Source: an uncultured Peptostreptococcaceae bacterium
GTDB taxonomy: Bacteria > Bacillota > Clostridia > Peptostreptococcales > Anaerovoracaceae
Assembly (NCBI GenBank): GCA_905236895.1
Contig: CAJOQI010000019.1
Coordinates: 1-7,231 of the forward strand
Direction of reading: 5' to 3'
DNA: 7,231 bases
Shown here: positions 5,486 to 7,231 of the stretch, piece by piece
How the letters are laid out: every line of letters begins with the position of its first letter
Numbering within the stretch: the first letter of the stretch is position 1
The notes under the pieces: generated by a model
Databases searched by the model: none
The model's input: only the letters and a program-made list of their open reading frames with translations
Told to the model about the DNA's origin: nothing
Made by a program: the position numbers and the translations under genes

Positions 5486-5673
5486 CCTGATGAATAACCT
5501 CTCTTAGGAATTGCTGTCAATCACTCAAAAGGACGAAAAAAGACCTTCGTTGGATCTTGGATGCTGTTTGAGCCCGTAAGGGCGAGTTCATCCAAGTCCC
5601 GAAGGTCTTTGAGTTTTTTGTAGTGATTGCCAATTCCTAAGTAGTTAGGAAGAGGCCAGTCAAACTTATATAG
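5468..5673. repeat. Long imperfect inverted repeat between thiT and hppA
   Basis: Almost the whole convergent gap folds into one extended hairpin. Pairing segments from outside in: CTATA 5468-5472 with 5669-5673; TTGACTAGCCT 5478-5488 with 5653-5663 (one mismatch); TAAC 5495-5498 with 5644-5647; 5503-5513 with 5631-5641 (11 bp perfect); CAATCACT 5518-5525 with 5622-5629 (8 bp); CAAAA 5526-5530 with 5616-5620; 5539-5549 with 5600-5610 (11 bp perfect); GGA 5552-5554 with 5597-5599; CTTGGATG 5556-5563 with 5589-5596 (8 bp); GCCC 5572-5575 with GGGC 5580-5583 around a GTAA loop. The outer arms include the end and stop codon of thiT. No ORF and no obvious target-site duplication are seen. It may be a foldback (MITE-like) element, a structured RNA, or an elaborate terminator. 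Confidence 0.75.
5536..5619. terminator. Bidirectional intrinsic terminator for thiT and hppA
   Basis: The core of the inverted repeat works as a terminator in both directions. The 11-bp stem 5539-5549/5600-5610 (AAAGACCTTCG/CGAAGGTCTTT) is followed on the plus strand by GAG and six T (5614-5619). On the minus strand it runs into six T (complement of 5536-5541). The stem is closed by a structured loop with an 8-bp inner stem and a GNRA-type GTAA tetraloop rather than a simple loop. Confidence 0.75.
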
Positions 5674-5676
5674 TCT

Positions 5677-7231
5677 TTACAGCAGGCCGCTTCCGAAGAG
5701 AGGTGCGAATACTACTGCAACGATGGTCATAAGCTTGATCAGGATATTGATGGAAGGTCCGGAAGTATCCTTGAAAGGATCGCCTACCGTATCACCTACT
5801 ACAGCAGCCTTATGAGGTTCTGAACCTTTGCCGCCAAAGTGACCTTCTTCAATATACTTCTTGGCATTGTCCCAAGCTCCGCCTGCATTACTCATCATGA
5901 TGGCAAGGAGTACGCCGGAAGCAAGAGCACCTGCAAGCATTCCTGCAAGAGGAGCGGAGCCAAGGAGGAATCCTACTGCAAGGGGTGCAACGATGGCCAT
6001 GAGGCCGGGAATAACCATTTCCTTAAGAGCGGCACCTGTGGAGATGTCTACACATCTTGCATAGTCAGGCTTTTCTGTTCCTTCCATAATTCCCTTATGC
6101 TCACGGAACTGTCTTCTAACCTCTTCTATCATCTGGTTAGCTGCACGACCTACGGAATTCATGGTCATAGCTGAGAAGAGGAATGGGAGCATTGCTCCGA
6201 TGAAGAGTCCGATGATTACCAGTGGATCAAGAAGGCTTACTGCTTCAATCTTTGCTACTTCAGCGTAGGATACGAAAAGTGCAAGAGCTGTAAGAGCTGC
6301 GGAACCGATGGCGAATCCCTTACCGATAGCGGCAGTTGTATTACCTACAGCATCAAGCTTATCGGTGATTTCTCTAACTTCATGTGGAAGTTCGCTCATT
6401 TCCGCAATACCACCAGCATTGTCGGATACGGGACCATAGGCGTCAACTGCTACGGTCATACCTGTAGTTGAAAGCATACCTACTGCGGAAAGTGCGATTC
6501 CGTAAACTCCTCCGAAGAGATAAGCTACATAGATGGCAACTGCAATCAGAAGAATTGGAATAAGGGTGGACATCATTCCAACGCCAAGTCCTGAAATGAT
6601 TGTGGTTGCAGCACCTGTCTGGCTCTGATCGGCGATCTTCTTTACTGAATTATAATCTCCTGAAGTATATACTTCCGTAATCTTACCGATTGCAATTCCG
6701 CAGACGAGACCTGCGATAATTGCATAGGCATATTTCATATCGTGAAGCATGGTATTGGAAAGAACCAGGGCACATGCTATTACTATAACACCGCTTATAT
6801 AGGTTCCCATATTGAGAGCGCTGGCAGGGTTTCCACCCTCCTTACCTCTAACCATTACTATACCGAGAACAGAAGCGATAATACCAATAGCGGCGAGGAT
6901 CAGCGGGAAAAGTGCATACTCAGATTCCCCAACCTGACTACCTGCAGCAGCGGCAACGGATGCAAGAGTTACGGCTGAAATGATGGAACCAACATAGGAT
7001 TCGAAAAGGTCAGAACCCATTCCGGCTACGTCACCTACATTATCTCCTACGTTATCGGCGATAACCGCAGGGTTTCTGGGATCGTCTTCCGGAATGCCTG
7101 CTTCAACCTTACCTACAAGGTCAGCACCAACGTCTGCAGCCTTGGTATAGATACCGCCACCTACACGGCCGAACAAGGCCATGGAGGATGCACCCAGACC
7201 GAAGCCTGTGATGGCATTTGTAAAGGTATCA
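5677..7231 (-). CDS. hppA: Membrane-bound K+-dependent-type pyrophosphatase, ion pump (5' end missing)
   Basis: Couples PPi hydrolysis to Na+ or H+ export across the cytoplasmic membrane. 517 codons to the stop are visible; the family runs to about 650-750 aa, so roughly the first 150-200 residues lie beyond the window. The frame stays open to the edge and reads [20 protein letters not shown] across the first in-frame ATG (7182), so that ATG is internal. Catalytic motifs: [11 protein letters not shown] (D-x7-K-x-E, coded at about 7102-7134), [19 protein letters not shown] just after, and near the C-terminus [14 protein letters not shown] and [33 protein letters not shown] has Ala at the position coded by 6331-6333, where K+-independent enzymes carry Lys, so the enzyme should need K+. 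Many relatives in Clostridia pump Na+, but ion choice is not settled here. It ends in LFGSGLL and is followed by the bidirectional terminator. Confidence 0.96.
   Translation of the reverse strand, partial: DTFTNAITGFGLGASSMALFGRVGGGIYTKAADVGADLVGKVEAGIPEDDPRNPAVIADNVGDNVGDVAGMGSDLFESYVGSIISAVTLASVAAAAGSQVGESEYALFPLILAAIGIIASVLGIVMVRGKEGGNPASALNMGTYISGVIVIACALVLSNTMLHDMKYAYAIIAGLVCGIAIGKITEVYTSGDYNSVKKIADQSQTGAATTIISGLGVGMMSTLIPILLIAVAIYVAYLFGGVYGIALSAVGMLSTTGMTVAVDAYGPVSDNAGGIAEMSELPHEVREITDKLDAVGNTTAAIGKGFAIGSAALTALALFVSYAEVAKIEAVSLLDPLVIIGLFIGAMLPFLFSAMTMNSVGRAANQMIEEVRRQFREHKGIMEGTEKPDYARCVDISTGAALKEMVIPGLMAIVAPLAVGFLLGSAPLAGMLAGALASGVLLAIMMSNAGGAWDNAKKYIEEGHFGGKGSEPHKAAVVGDTVGDPFKDTSGPSINILIKLMTIVAVVFAPLFGSGLL

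Noticed and set aside
5468..5673. The inverted repeat as a proven transposable element
   Set aside because: No target-site duplication and no transposase are visible, and copy number cannot be assessed from one window, so it is listed as a repeat only.
5486..5676. CRISPR array, retron RNA or tRNA in the thiT-hppA gap
   Set aside because: There are no regularly spaced direct repeats, no nearby reverse transcriptase or cas genes, and no cloverleaf; the symmetry is inverted, forming one long hairpin.
6742..6978. Small plus-strand open frames inside hppA and other genes
   Set aside because: All are antisense to strongly conserved coding sequence and show no initiation signals or recognisable protein features.
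7180..7182. The ATG at 7182 as the start of hppA
   Set aside because: The frame stays open to the window edge and the upstream residues ([15 protein letters not shown]) match the family, so this Met is internal and the gene is truncated by the window.

Overview
The window looks like ordinary chromosome from a Gram-positive anaerobe of the Clostridia, most likely Lachnospiraceae (a Butyrivibrio/Roseburia-type organism). The grounds are strong AGGAGG-type ribosome sites, moderate GC by eye, a K+-dependent-type membrane pyrophosphatase, a DUF975 membrane protein, an ECF-type thiamine transporter under a TPP riboswitch, and a dgt gene of the kind that often precedes dnaG-rpoD in Firmicutes. The assignment is an inference from gene content, not from a marker gene.

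Layout. Positions 1-2050 hold a leftward operon: murI (glutamate racemase, TTG start), an acidic hypothetical protein, dut (dUTPase) and the first 75 codons of dgt (dNTP triphosphohydrolase). Gaps are only 14, 14 and 1 nt. Positions 2051-2153 form a compact divergent regulatory region in which the best promoters for murI and nadK face each other and overlap. Positions 2154-3849 carry a rightward pair, nadK (NAD kinase) and an RluD-type pseudouridine synthase, separated by 1 nt. The pair ends at a 7-bp hairpin with a UCCG tetraloop that overlaps the last codons of a convergent DUF975 membrane protein gene (3853-4638, leftward). Positions 4639-4773 are a second divergent regulatory region. A TPP riboswitch (4774-4858) with an intrinsic terminator (4881-4909) controls thiT (4910-5485). 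The 3' arm of this terminator is also the thiT Shine-Dalgarno sequence. The gap between convergent thiT and hppA (5486-5676) is almost entirely one large imperfect inverted repeat whose core is a bidirectional terminator. A leftward hppA, truncated at its 5' end by the window edge, fills 5677-7231.

How the genes work together: dut and dgt both act on the deoxynucleotide pool, murI supplies D-glutamate for peptidoglycan, nadK makes NADP+, thiT imports thiamine under feedback from TPP, and HppA conserves energy from pyrophosphate as an ion gradient. These are core functions. I see no phage genes, transposase, CRISPR array, tRNA or rRNA. The most unusual item is the long inverted repeat at about 5468-5673, whose symmetry runs into the thiT stop codon. 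I did not find clear evidence of a novel multi-gene system.
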